A DNA stretch of 64,000 nt. Source: Sphingomonas sanguinis (GTDB lineage Bacteria > Pseudomonadota > Alphaproteobacteria > Sphingomonadales > Sphingomonadaceae). Position 1 is the first letter of the stretch. The number at the start of each line of letters is the position of its first letter. Where the stretch lies: contig NZ_CP079203.1 of the NCBI RefSeq assembly GCF_019297835.1, positions 276,001 to 340,000 of the forward strand. Direction: 5' to 3'. Positions 10,368 to 19,524 of the stretch are shown in pieces. A program made the position numbers and the translations under genes. The notes beneath the pieces were generated by a model, which saw only the letters and a list, made by a program, of their open reading frames with translations, did not search any database and was not told where the DNA came from.

Positions 10368-12179
10368 GTGCGGTTCGACGATAGTCTGGCGACGATTTTA
10401 TCGGCCGACACTGCGACGCCCTTTGGCGCGCAGACTGCCTGGCGGCAGCTGATCGACCTGATAAGCCGTGGCCGCGCGCCTGCCGATCCGCCGATGCTGG
10501 CGCGGCTTGCCGAACTGCGCGATGCGGTGGCCGAGGGCGTTCGCGTCGCGAGCGCCCGTATCCTCGGCACCAGCCGCCCGCCCGCCGCGCTCGTGGCCTT
10601 CTTCGCGCAGGATACGATGGCCGTCGCCGCGACCGTGCTGCGTAACGCACAAATCGCGGATGACGAGTGGCTGGCGATCCTGCCCGCCCTGACGCCGCGC
10701 ACCCGCTCGGTCCTGCGGCATCGGCGCGACCTGTCGGACAGGGTGATTCGCGGACTGGAGAGTTTCGGCTCCGTCGACTTCGTCCTGCCGAACATGGCGA
10801 AGCCCGCCGAGGTCGCGATGCCTCTCGAACCCGCGCCCGAACCTCTGGTCGAGCCGGTCGGGCAAGCGCCCGTGCCGGAGAAGCCGGTCGTCACGCCCGA
10901 GCCTGTCGCCGAACCCGAGCCTGCGCCGGTTTCCATCCTGCTCGATCCGCTGCCGACCCAGGCCGCGACGCCCTTCGTCGCGCTGGGCCAGGTCGCGCGC
11001 AGCCTGCCCTTCATGGCCGAGGCGATGCGGCACGCGCCGCCGCCCGCCGCCCCGCCGCGTTACGAGATTGCCGATCTCGTCGCCCGCATCGACGCCTTCA
11101 ACCAGCGGCGCGAGGAAGTGACCGGCGCGACGCAAAACGATGCCGGACCTGCGCATTTCGATTTCGAGACCGACGCCCATGGCCTGATCCTGGGCGTGGA
11201 AGGCGTCACGCGCGGGCCGCTGGTTGGCGTCAGCATCGCCGAAACCGCGATGCAGGGGCTGGCGCAGTTCGACGGCGTGGCGATGGGCGCCTTTCGCCGT
11301 CGCTCCGGCTTTCGCGATGCGCGGCTGGAGATTGGTGGCAGTTCGGCGGCGGCGGGATCGTGGCGGGTGTCCGCCATGCCCTTTTTCGACCCGGCTTCGG
11401 GGCGTTATGCGGGCTATCGCGGCAGCGGCCGTCGTCCGCGCCGGGACGAGATGGCCAATGTGGTCGAGGCAGCGCCCGAGACATCCTCGTCCGATTCGCT
11501 GCGCCAGCTGGTCCACGAACTCCGCACCCCCGCCAATGCGGTGGCGGGCTTTGCCGAGCTGATCGAGAGCGAATTGCTGGGGCCGGTCGCGCCGGTCTAT
11601 CGCGACCGCGCCAGCGCGATCCGGGCGATGGCCGCCGATCTGCTCGCCTCGGTCGAGGATCTCGACACCGCCGCGCGGATCGAGGGACATGTGTTGGAGC
11701 TTCGGCCCACCATCGTCCCGCTCGCCCCGCTCATCCAGCGCGTGCTGGCCGAACTGCGCCCGCTGGCCGAGTTGCGCCGTGCCGAAATCCGTTTCGATCC
11801 GTCGTCCGCAACCCTGTCGGCGCTGGCCGACGACCGCGCGTGCGAGCGGCTGCTGACCCGACTCTTCTCCGTCCTCCTGTCCAACTGCGTGGTGGGCGAG
11901 CGGCTGTCCGCCAGCCTGTCCGCCGATCAGGGCATGGCGGCGCTGCGTATCGACCGACCCCTCGCGCTGACCGTCGAGGCCGATGCCGCGCTGCTCAGCG
12001 AGGCGGGGGATGAGGAACAGCGTGACGGTGCGCCTTTGCTGGGCACCGGCTTCTCGCTGCGCCTGATCGACAAGCTGGGGGCCGAGATGGGCGGCGGACT
12101 GACCATCGGCCTGCACCGCGTCGTGCTGGCGCTGCCCATTGCCGAGGATCAGCGCGCAGGGCAGGCGTCGATCGCCTGA
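10368..12179 (+). CDS. Soluble sensor histidine kinase, divergent catalytic domain
   Basis: 603 residues. An alpha-helical N-terminal part (about 1-140) is followed by a Pro-rich linker (PEPVAEPEPAPV), a PAS-like stretch (FDFETDAHGLILGVEG) and a HisKA dimerisation helix with phospho-acceptor His383 in LVHELRTPANAVAGFAEL. The ATPase part is degenerate: SNCVV in place of a canonical N-box and GTGFSLRLIDKLGAEMGGGL as the G2-like segment. No transmembrane helices. GTG is chosen because GGGAG precedes it by about 6 bases; ATG at 10350 is the alternative. It is followed after 2 bases by the polysaccharide deacetylase, so it may sense a state relevant to exopolysaccharide. Confidence 0.85.
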   Translation: MRFDDSLATILSADTATPFGAQTAWRQLIDLISRGRAPADPPMLARLAELRDAVAEGVRVASARILGTSRPPAALVAFFAQDTMAVAATVLRNAQIADDEWLAILPALTPRTRSVLRHRRDLSDRVIRGLESFGSVDFVLPNMAKPAEVAMPLEPAPEPLVEPVGQAPVPEKPVVTPEPVAEPEPAPVSILLDPLPTQAATPFVALGQVARSLPFMAEAMRHAPPPAAPPRYEIADLVARIDAFNQRREEVTGATQNDAGPAHFDFETDAHGLILGVEGVTRGPLVGVSIAETAMQGLAQFDGVAMGAFRRRSGFRDARLEIGGSSAAAGSWRVSAMPFFDPASGRYAGYRGSGRRPRRDEMANVVEAAPETSSSDSLRQLVHELRTPANAVAGFAELIESELLGPVAPVYRDRASAIRAMAADLLASVEDLDTAARIEGHVLELRPTIVPLAPLIQRVLAELRPLAELRRAEIRFDPSSATLSALADDRACERLLTRLFSVLLSNCVVGERLSASLSADQGMAALRIDRPLALTVEADAALLSEAGDEEQRDGAPLLGTGFSLRLIDKLGAEMGGGLTIGLHRVVLALPIAEDQRAGQASIA

Positions 12180-12181
12180 CC

Positions 12182-13180
12182 GTGCCCGAGGCCGCCCGTC
12201 CCCGGCGTCACGAAGCGGCCTCCGCCGCCGAACGCATCCACTGGCCGGACGATTTCGGGCGACGCTTCCTCGTGACGGTGGATGTCGAGGAGGAATTCGA
12301 CTGGAGCGCGCCGCTCGACCGACGCCATCATGCGACGAAGGCGATGCGGGCCTTCGGGGCCGCGCATCGCCGCTTCGCCGAGGCCGGGGTCGGCCTTGCC
12401 TGCATGGTCGATTATCCGGTCGCGGTGGACCCGGCCGCCATCGCCATATTGTCCGAATGCCTGGGCGACGGTCGCTCCGAGATCGGGGCGCAGCTGCATA
12501 GCTGGGTGACGCCGCCTTATCAGGAGGTCGTCGATCCCTTTACCAGCCATGCGGGCAATCTGCCGATCGCGCTGGAAACCGCCAAGCTCGATACGCTGAC
12601 CGATGCGATTACGGCATCCTTCGGCTCCCGGCCGCGCATCTTCCGGTCGGGCAGGTATGGGCTGGGGGCTTCGTCGCTGTCGCTGCTCGCTTCGCGCGGC
12701 TATCGAATCGACAGCTCGATGCGGGCGCTGCACGATTATGGCGCGACGGGCGGCATGGATTTCAGCGACATCGACGCCCATGGTTTTCGCCGCGATGGCA
12801 TGGTCGAGCTGCCGTTGACGAGCGTCTATACCGGCTTGCTGCGGCAGGGCGGGTCGGAACTGTATCGGAGGGCCGGGCGCTGGCCGCATGGGCGGGGTAT
12901 GCTGGCAAGGGCAGGATTGCTCAACCGCATTCCGCTGACGCCCGAGGGGGTTGGGATCGGCGATGCGCTGGCGGGTATCGACCGCGCGGTGGCAGATGGC
13001 GTGCGGCTGCTGACCTTTTCCTTCCACTCGCCGACGCTGGAGCCGGGGCACACGCCCTATGTCCGCGACGCACGGGACCGGGCGCTGTTCGATCGGTGGT
13101 GGGATGCGGTATTCGACCGGCTGGCCAGGCACGGCGTGACTGCAGCGACGATCGACGAGATACTCGCCGTCACCGACTGA
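12182..13180 (+). CDS. Polysaccharide deacetylase (WalW-like)
   Basis: 332 residues, GTG start 2 bases after the kinase stop. NodB-type deacetylase signatures are present in variant form: FLVTVDVEEEFDW (metal/catalytic Asp), IGAQLHSWVTPPY (metal His), FRSGRYGLGASSLSLLASRGYRIDSS and the C-terminal FSFHSPTLEPGHTPYV. It likely removes acetyl groups from a surface glycan. No signal peptide is visible, as in WalW-like members encoded in exopolysaccharide loci. Context (kinase, manC, sugar transferase) fits polysaccharide biosynthesis. Confidence 0.85.
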   Translation: MPEAARPRRHEAASAAERIHWPDDFGRRFLVTVDVEEEFDWSAPLDRRHHATKAMRAFGAAHRRFAEAGVGLACMVDYPVAVDPAAIAILSECLGDGRSEIGAQLHSWVTPPYQEVVDPFTSHAGNLPIALETAKLDTLTDAITASFGSRPRIFRSGRYGLGASSLSLLASRGYRIDSSMRALHDYGATGGMDFSDIDAHGFRRDGMVELPLTSVYTGLLRQGGSELYRRAGRWPHGRGMLARAGLLNRIPLTPEGVGIGDALAGIDRAVADGVRLLTFSFHSPTLEPGHTPYVRDARDRALFDRWWDAVFDRLARHGVTAATIDEILAVTD

Positions 13181-13206
13181 CCGGGCCGCTCGATGGGCGG
13201 CCCGGT
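13180..13206. terminator. Shared hairpin between convergent genes
   Basis: ACCGGGCCGC / GCGGCCCGGT with a 7-base loop between the deacetylase stop and the manC stop. Strong stem, no T-run; could end transcripts from either side. Confidence 0.5.
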
Positions 13207-13214
13207 CATGGGAA

Positions 13215-14258
13215 TCAGCGCTTCATCGCCTCGATCAGCTTCTTCACGTCCTGGCTGCGGCCGCGCGGCAGGATCAGGATGTCGTCGCCGCTCGCCACGA
13301 CGATCAGGTCCTGCACGTCGACTGCTGCGACCCGGACCCGGTCGGTGCGGATCAGGCAGTTCTTGGTATCGATCGCCAGCACTTCGCCGCGATGCGCGTT
13401 GCCGAAGCCATCCAGCTCGCTGATCGCGTGGAGTGCGTCCCAGCTGCCGACATCATTCCAGCCCATGGCGACGGGTACGACCGCGACCCGGTCGGCGCGC
13501 TCCATCACGGCATAGTCGATCGAGTCCGACGGACAGGCCGAGAATTCACTTTCGTCCGGACAGATACGCTTGCCGTCATGGCTGGCGGCGCGCATCGCCT
13601 TTTCGGCGGCGACCAGCATCTCGGGGGCGTGCTGGCCGAGTTCTTCCAGGAAGCGGTCGGCGCGGAACAGGAAGATGCCGCCGTTCCAGGCATAGTCGCC
13701 GCGCGCCAGCATCGCCTCCGCCCGCTCCAGTCGAGGCTTCTCGACGAAGCGCGCGACCTGATGGACGCCCGGCGCGATCTCGCGGCCGACCTGGATCCAG
13801 CCATAGCCCGTCTCAGGCTTGTCGGCGGCGATACCGAAAGTGGCGAGCCAGCCCTGCGACACCATGGGCAGCGCGGCGCGGATCGCGGCGTGGAACGCGT
13901 CGAGATCGGCGATGACGTGATCCGACGGCATGACCAGCAGCACGTCTTCCGGCTTGGCGGCCAGCGCAGCCAGCGCGATGGCGGGCGCGGTGTTGCGCGC
14001 TACCGGCTCCAGGATCAGCGACTGGGGCGGGGTGCCTGCCTCGGTCAGCTGGCTTTCGACCAGATCGGCATGCCGCTGTCCGGCGACGACGATCGGCGCG
14101 GCGAAATCGTTGGAATTGGTCCGCTGTGCGGTGAGCTGCAGCATGGTTTCGTCGGAGGTCAGCGGCAGAAGCTGCTTGGGCATCTCCGGCTTGGACATCG
14201 GCCAGAGACGTGTGCCGGAACCACCGGACAGGATGACCGGCACGATCGGATTATGCAT
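13215..14258 (-). CDS. manC: Mannose-1-phosphate guanylyltransferase (GDP-mannose pyrophosphorylase)
   Basis: 347 residues. Nucleotidyltransferase signature ILSGGSGTRLWPMSKPEMPK at residues 9-28, then MPSDHVI, ETGYGWIQVG, FVEKPRLERA, WNGGIFLFRAD and SIDYAVME, with a C-terminal beta-helix region. It makes GDP-mannose from mannose-1-P and GTP for capsule or exopolysaccharide sugars. The C-terminal cupin (phosphomannose isomerase) half found in bifunctional ManC/AlgA is absent, so the isomerase must be elsewhere. Divergent from the sugar transferase, sharing a 171-base promoter region. Confidence 0.93.
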   Translation of the reverse strand: MHNPIVPVILSGGSGTRLWPMSKPEMPKQLLPLTSDETMLQLTAQRTNSNDFAAPIVVAGQRHADLVESQLTEAGTPPQSLILEPVARNTAPAIALAALAAKPEDVLLVMPSDHVIADLDAFHAAIRAALPMVSQGWLATFGIAADKPETGYGWIQVGREIAPGVHQVARFVEKPRLERAEAMLARGDYAWNGGIFLFRADRFLEELGQHAPEMLVAAEKAMRAASHDGKRICPDESEFSACPSDSIDYAVMERADRVAVVPVAMGWNDVGSWDALHAISELDGFGNAHRGEVLAIDTKNCLIRTDRVRVAAVDVQDLIVVASGDDILILPRGRSQDVKKLIEAMKR

Positions 14259-14429
14259 GAATGCCCCTTCTGATTGCCCGTACCACCTAGGAATAACACG
14301 GTGGCGGGTCGCTTATAACGATCGCATAACGCATATCTTCATGCTTCGTTTGTCATTCTCTGCAAAAATTGGGACAAGTCGCCCCGAAAGCGGGGGTTGC
14401 GGTGTGCGTTGGGGATGTCGGTCCGGTAG

Positions 14430-15818
14430 ATGATCCGCCTGTTCAAACATTATGTACCCCATGCGGCGCTGTTGCTGGGCGTGGTCGACTTCCTGCTCCT
14501 GATGCTCGCCGCCGAGCTGGGCTGGATGCTGCGCGCCCATCAGATCCACTATCCGGTCGGTACGCTGTTCGAGCGGTTGCCGCAGGTGCTGAGCTTCGCC
14601 ATCCCGCTCCAGATTTCGCTGCTGGCGGTCGGGGCCTATACCGCCGCGTCCTTCCTGTCTCTGCGGTTCGCCGCCGCGCGGTTGATGGTCGCGATCTCGC
14701 TGGGCGTCATATTCCTGTCGCTGATCTTCTTCTTCTTTCCCACCGTGTCCTATTGGCGGTCGAGCCTGTTCTACTCGATGGTGATCGCGGTCGTCCTGCT
14801 GGTCGTGGTGCGAGGCCTGCTCGGGCGGTTCCTGGGCGGGGATCGGTTCAAGCGGCGCGTGGTCCTGATGGGCGCGGGGCAGCGGGCGGCGCAGATCGCC
14901 GCCCTCGCCGACAATCCGGGGGCCAATTTCATCGTAGCAGGCGCGATCGCCATGGGTCCGGAGGAGAACGCGATTCCCGGCGCGGTCCCGCGCTTCGCCA
15001 TCCCCAGCCTGGCAGGCTTCGTCGTCGAGCGCGAAGCGATCGAAGTGGTGCTCGCGCTTCAGGAACGGCGCGGAGCGCTGCCCTATCAGGACCTGCTGCG
15101 CGTTCGTACGACCGGCGTGCAGGTGTCCGAAATCTCTACCTTTCTGGAGCGGCAGACCGGCCGTATCGATCTGGCGTCGGTCAGCCATAGCTGGCTGATC
15201 TTCTCCGAAGGCTTTTCGTCGGGACGCATGTGGTCGGCCATGGCCAAGCGGGCCTTCGATATAGCGGTCAGCCTGATCCTGTTGATTTTTGCGGTGCCGG
15301 TGATTCTGGTCACGGCGCTGCTGATCCGGCTGGAATCGCGCGGCCCTGCTTTCTATCGCCAACGCCGTGTCGGCCTGTTCAATCAGCCGTTCGACATTCC
15401 CAAGCTCCGCTCGATGCGCCAGGATGCCGAACTGGCCGGGCAGGCGGTCTGGGCGGAGAAGGACGACCCTCGCATCACCCGTATCGGACGCTTCATCCGC
15501 AAGGTACGGATCGACGAGCTGCCCCAGATCTGGTCGGTGCTGACCGGCGAGATGAGCTTCGTCGGCCCGCGCCCCGAGCGCCCGCAATTCGTCGAGCAGC
15601 TGGAAGCGCAAATCCCCTTCTACGCCGAGCGGCATATGGTGAAGCCGGGTATTACCGGCTGGGCGCAGCTCAACTACCCTTACGGCGCGTCGATCGAGGA
15701 TGCGCGGCACAAGCTGGAATATGACCTTTATTACGCGAAGAATTATTCGCCCTTCCTCGACGCGCTGATCCTGCTCCAGACGTTGCGGGTCATCCTCTGG
15801 CCCTCGGGCGCGCGCTGA
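14430..15818 (+). CDS. Polyprenyl-phosphate sugar-1-phosphate transferase (EpsB/WcaJ type)
   Basis: 462 residues. About four to five N-terminal transmembrane helices, a Rossmann-like central domain (VVLMGAGQRAAQIAAL), one further helix near residue 280, then the catalytic bacterial sugar transferase domain: GPAFYRQRRVGL, IPKLRSMRQDAE, DELPQIWSVLTGEMSFVGPRPERP, ERHMVKPGITGWAQLNYPYG. It primes exopolysaccharide synthesis by loading a sugar phosphate on undecaprenyl phosphate at the inner membrane. The architecture matches the family often linked to PEP-CTERM/exosortase loci, but no exosortase is in view. Followed after 2 bases by the TPR gene. Confidence 0.92.
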   Translation: MIRLFKHYVPHAALLLGVVDFLLLMLAAELGWMLRAHQIHYPVGTLFERLPQVLSFAIPLQISLLAVGAYTAASFLSLRFAAARLMVAISLGVIFLSLIFFFFPTVSYWRSSLFYSMVIAVVLLVVVRGLLGRFLGGDRFKRRVVLMGAGQRAAQIAALADNPGANFIVAGAIAMGPEENAIPGAVPRFAIPSLAGFVVEREAIEVVLALQERRGALPYQDLLRVRTTGVQVSEISTFLERQTGRIDLASVSHSWLIFSEGFSSGRMWSAMAKRAFDIAVSLILLIFAVPVILVTALLIRLESRGPAFYRQRRVGLFNQPFDIPKLRSMRQDAELAGQAVWAEKDDPRITRIGRFIRKVRIDELPQIWSVLTGEMSFVGPRPERPQFVEQLEAQIPFYAERHMVKPGITGWAQLNYPYGASIEDARHKLEYDLYYAKNYSPFLDALILLQTLRVILWPSGAR

Positions 15819-15820
15819 TC

Positions 15821-17839
15821 GTGACGGAGGATCGGAGGGCGACACCCAGGGGGCGTGACCGGCGGCGGTCGCATCCCTATCCCATGATGCGGCGGAAACG
15901 GCGCATCTGGCGACGGCGGTCTATCCGGCGGCGTATCCGCATCCTCGCCGTTCTGAGCGTCATCGGTCTGGCCATGGCGGGATTGCTGGTGCTGCTGCAC
16001 GGCAACAAGCCCCCGGTCGATCCGGCACAGGCGCTGCGCCGCGCCACGGCCGCGCTGGAAATGGGCAATTATCATTCGGCGCACGATCAGGCGCGGCAAG
16101 CGGCGGAGGCGGCGCCCCGGTCGCGGACGGCGCAGATGATGCTGGCGCGGACCAGCCTGTTGTTGGGCGAGGGCGTGACGGCGGAAGCCGCGCTCGACCG
16201 TGCGCTGGCGGACGGCGTGCCGCCGGAACAGACGCTGGCGGCGCGCGCCGAGGCAGAGCTGATCCAGGGCAATCTGGCGGGCGCGCAGGATGCGGTGGAC
16301 CGGATGCCCGCCGAGCGCGATGCGGCGATGGCGCGGATCGCGGCGCAGGTGGCAGCGGCGCAAGAGGATGGCGACGCCCCCCTGTGGCAGGAGCTGCAAC
16401 GGCTCGCCGACCGCTATCCGAACGATGCGCGTATCTGGACCGATCTGGGGCGCAGCCGCTTCGGCGCGGGCGATATGGACGGCGCGTCGCGGGCCGCCGC
16501 CCGTGCGGCGGCGCTGGCTCCGGCCGATCCCGATGCGCTGACCCTGCAAGGCGAAGTGCTGCGCGCCCGCTATGGTCTGGCGGCGGGGCTGCCCTGGTTC
16601 CAGGCAGCGCTGGCGCGGGATGCCTATCACCTGCGCGCGCTGATCCAATATGCCGCGACGTTGGGCGATCTGGGCAGGTCGAGCGAGGCACTGGCGGCGA
16701 CCCGTTCGGCGTTGGTGTCGCAGCCGGGCAACCCGGAAGCCTTTTATCTTCAGGCGGTGATTGCGGCTCGGGCGGGGCGCTATGGTCTGGCGCAGCAACT
16801 GCTCCAGCTGACCGGCGGCGCGTTGCGGATGCGCCCGGGTACGGCGATGCTGGAAGGCGCGATCGCCTATGCACAGGGACGGCCCCAGCGTGCGGTGCGG
16901 GCGTGGACCCGGCTGGTGACGATGCAGCCGATGAACGTGGCCGCACGCCGATTGCTGGCGGCGGCGCAGATTGGTGCGGGCGATCGGCTTACCGCGCTGG
17001 CGACCCTCCGCCCGATTCTGGCGCGGGCAGATGCGGATGGCTATGCGCTGCGACTGGCTGTGCTGGCCGACCCAGAGGATGCCGCCGCGCTGATCGATCG
17101 CGCCGCGTCGGGGCAGCGCGGAGATGCCGCCATCTTTCGGCCTGATCGTGCCGTGGCCGATCTGAAGATGGCCGCTGCCGAATCCCCGGCCGACCCGACT
17201 TATGCGCTTGGCCTGATCCGTGGACTGGCGAGCCAGGGCGACCGTGCTGGCGCGATCCGGGTCGCCCAGTCGCTAGTCCGCGTGAGCCCGGGCGCGCCTG
17301 CCGCGCAGCTGGCTTACGGCGATGTGCTGGCGACCGCCGGGCGGAATGTCGACGCGCTGGGGCCTTACGCAAAAGCGGCGGACCTGACCTTTGACGAGCC
17401 GACCATGTTGCGGCTGGTCGACACTTATCAGCGGACCGGGCGGGCGGAAGACGCGGCGGTCAGCTTGGGACTGTATCTCTCGCAGAACCCGCAAAGCGTG
17501 GTCGCGCGCCGCCTGCTGGCCCGCTGGCAGATGACCGCCGGGCGATGGGACGACGCGATCGAGACGCTGGAAGGGCTTCGCCTCCAGATCGGCCTGCGCG
17601 ATGTGGCGCTGCTTCACGACTTGGCGATCGCCTATGCCGGGGCGGGGGACGGAGTCGTCGCGCGACTTTATGCGGCGGCGGCCTATCGACTGGCGCCGAT
17701 GAACGCCGCCGTGGCGGATGCCTATGGCCGCGCACTGGCCGTGGCGGGCGAGCCGGACGCTGCGCGGCAGCTGTTCGACAAGGCGCTTGCCCTCGCGCCG
17801 GGCGATCCAACGATCCTGGCCCACCGCGCCCAGCTCTGA
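15821..17839 (+). CDS. Membrane-anchored tetratricopeptide repeat protein
   Basis: 672 residues, GTG start 2 bases after the sugar transferase stop. A very Arg-rich cytosolic N-terminus (1-40), one transmembrane helix (about 44-62, ILAVLSVIGLAMAGLLVLLH), then TPR-like repeats to the C-terminus, for example ALRRATAALEMGNYHSAHDQ, IWTDLGRSRFGAGDMDGASRA, AYGRALAVAGEPDAARQLF. Probably periplasmic; by position it is a scaffold for polysaccharide assembly or export, like the PrsT/PelB-type TPR proteins of other EPS loci (inference). Confidence 0.82.
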   Translation: MTEDRRATPRGRDRRRSHPYPMMRRKRRIWRRRSIRRRIRILAVLSVIGLAMAGLLVLLHGNKPPVDPAQALRRATAALEMGNYHSAHDQARQAAEAAPRSRTAQMMLARTSLLLGEGVTAEAALDRALADGVPPEQTLAARAEAELIQGNLAGAQDAVDRMPAERDAAMARIAAQVAAAQEDGDAPLWQELQRLADRYPNDARIWTDLGRSRFGAGDMDGASRAAARAAALAPADPDALTLQGEVLRARYGLAAGLPWFQAALARDAYHLRALIQYAATLGDLGRSSEALAATRSALVSQPGNPEAFYLQAVIAARAGRYGLAQQLLQLTGGALRMRPGTAMLEGAIAYAQGRPQRAVRAWTRLVTMQPMNVAARRLLAAAQIGAGDRLTALATLRPILARADADGYALRLAVLADPEDAAALIDRAASGQRGDAAIFRPDRAVADLKMAAAESPADPTYALGLIRGLASQGDRAGAIRVAQSLVRVSPGAPAAQLAYGDVLATAGRNVDALGPYAKAADLTFDEPTMLRLVDTYQRTGRAEDAAVSLGLYLSQNPQSVVARRLLARWQMTAGRWDDAIETLEGLRLQIGLRDVALLHDLAIAYAGAGDGVVARLYAAAAYRLAPMNAAVADAYGRALAVAGEPDAARQLFDKALALAPGDPTILAHRAQL

Positions 17840-17885
17840 GGACGCGCGCTTGGCAGGAGGGGAGCGGTGCCGTACCAGCGGCGCC

Positions 17886-18707
17886 ATGACCGAGCTCGCC
17901 AACCCCATCCTCGAACGCATCGCCGCCGCTCTCGAACGAATGGCGCCGCCGCCAGCGCCCTCGGCCGATCCGCTCGCCCATCCGGCCTATCTATGGCGGG
18001 GCGGGGCGCTTCACGCCGCGCGCGGTTTCGCGCCGGTGCCGCTCGATCTGTTGCAAGGGCTGGGCCAGCAGCGCGAGGCTCTGATCGCCAATCTGACCCG
18101 TCTGGCGGATGGCCATGCGGCGCAGGACGTGCTGCTCTGGGGCGCGCGCGGCACCGGCAAGTCGGCACTGGTCAAGGCGGGCATTGCCTCCGTCCAGACG
18201 GATCGTCCGGGACGGCTGGCGCTGGTATCGGTCGATACGCTCGACAGTCTGCCCGAACTGTTCGCGATGCTGGAGGGCGTCGACCGCGCCTTTGCCGTCT
18301 TCATCGACGATCTCGGCTTCGACGAGGCGGGGGAGGGCCGCAAGCTGCGTTCGCTGCTCGACGGCGGGGCGGAGGCGCGGCCAGCGCATGTCCGACTGCT
18401 CGTCACCGCCAATCGCCGCCATCTGCTGCCCCGCGACTTGAGCGAGCAGGACAGCGCGATCAATCCGCGCGACGTGATCGACGATCAACTGGCGCTGGCG
18501 GACCGCTTCGGCCTGAGCCTGGGTTTCCATGCGCTCGACCAGGACGGCTATCTGGCGATCGTGCGCGGCTATACGAACCGCTACGGCCTGCCGTTCGACG
18601 GGCACGAGGCGGTCAACTGGGCGACGCGCCGGGGCAGCCGTTCTGGACGGGTGGCGTGGCAGTATATCGTCGATCTGGCGGGGCGGCTGGGGCAAAATCT
18701 GTCATAA
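17886..18707 (+). CDS. DUF815 family AAA ATPase
   Basis: 273 residues from MTELANPILERIAAALERM. Walker A GARGTGKS (86-93), Walker B-like AFAVFIDDLGFD, a sensor segment (RLLVTANRRHLLPRDLSE) and a C-terminal helical lid match the DUF815 family of single-domain AAA ATPases. The partner is unknown; the family is widely conserved in alphaproteobacteria. It starts 46 bases after the TPR gene. Confidence 0.88.
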   Translation: MTELANPILERIAAALERMAPPPAPSADPLAHPAYLWRGGALHAARGFAPVPLDLLQGLGQQREALIANLTRLADGHAAQDVLLWGARGTGKSALVKAGIASVQTDRPGRLALVSVDTLDSLPELFAMLEGVDRAFAVFIDDLGFDEAGEGRKLRSLLDGGAEARPAHVRLLVTANRRHLLPRDLSEQDSAINPRDVIDDQLALADRFGLSLGFHALDQDGYLAIVRGYTNRYGLPFDGHEAVNWATRRGSRSGRVAWQYIVDLAGRLGQNLS

Positions 18708-18822
18708 TTTCGACGACGGATAAAAAACCGCTTGCACGGTACCGAGCCGCTGGCTATTGGCGCGCCTCCAGCATGGATCGGCCTTCCCGAGAGGCTCTGA
18801 AAACCGATCCATACTCTCTAGT

Positions 18823-18899
18823 CGGGGAGTAGCTCAGCCTGGTAGAGCACTGCCTTCGGGAGGCAGGGGCCGGAGGTTCGAATCCTCTCTCCCCGACCA
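18823..18899 (+). tRNA. tRNA-Pro(CGG)
   Basis: 77 bases with encoded CCA. Acceptor stem CGGGGAG/CTCCCCG, D-arm AGCTCAGCCTGGTAGAGC, anticodon stem CTGCC/GGCAG with loop TTCGGGA (anticodon CGG), T-loop GGTTCGAATCC. Reads CCG codons. Confidence 0.97.
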
Positions 18900-18972
18900 T
18901 TTCTGCCGCCAAACGCGGTCCAGCCCATCGATAGCAATCGGCCCGCAGGGCGCCCCGGCTCGACCGGGTGGC

Positions 18973-19524
18973 ATGACCTGGCTCGAATCCATCGCCTTCA
19001 TCCTCGGCGTCGCGAACGTCACGCTGGTCGTGCGCCGCAGCCTGTGGAACTATCCTGTCGCGCTGGTGATGGTGTCGCTCTACGCGCTGCTGTTCTGGCG
19101 CGAGCGGCTCTATAGCGATGCCGCGTTGCAGCTCTTCTTCTTCGCGCTGAATCTTTATGGCTGGATCATCTGGCGGCGCAGCGTCGCGCAAGCGGGCGAG
19201 GTGCGGGTCGAGAGGCTTTCGTCCACCGAGCGTGTCGCATGGTTTGCGGGTATCGCGGTCGCCTCGCTCGGCTGGGGTGCGGCCATGGCGCATTGGACCG
19301 ACGCGGCGATGCCCTTCTGGGATGCCGCCAACGCCGTCACCAGCGTTGCCGCCCAGATCCTGCTCGCGCGGCGACGGCTGGAGAATTGGCTGCTCTGGAT
19401 CGTCGTCGATCTCTCCTCCATCGCGCTTTACGCGGTGAAGGGGCTGACGCTGACCGCCATCCTCTATGTCATCTTCCTGGGATTGAGCCTGTGGGGCTAT
19501 CGCGAATGGCGCGGACGGGCATGA
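18973..19524 (+). CDS. pnuC: Nicotinamide riboside transporter PnuC
   Basis: 183 residues with about seven short hydrophobic helices. PnuC signatures: FILGVANVTLVVRRSLWNYPVALV, LFFFALNLYGWIIWRR and LENWLLWIVVDLSSIALY (the NWxxWixxD-type motif). It facilitates uptake of nicotinamide riboside; intracellular phosphorylation traps the substrate. The next gene, overlapping by 4 bases, is a NadR-like kinase, exactly the partner needed. The ATG used gives the conserved N-terminus. Confidence 0.93.
   Translation: MTWLESIAFILGVANVTLVVRRSLWNYPVALVMVSLYALLFWRERLYSDAALQLFFFALNLYGWIIWRRSVAQAGEVRVERLSSTERVAWFAGIAVASLGWGAAMAHWTDAAMPFWDAANAVTSVAAQILLARRRLENWLLWIVVDLSSIALYAVKGLTLTAILYVIFLGLSLWGYREWRGRA

Noticed and set aside
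18708..18822. Possible attachment site for an integrated element at tRNA-Pro(CGG)
   Set aside because: No integrase nearby and no repeated tRNA 3' end; flanking genes are ordinary chromosomal ones.
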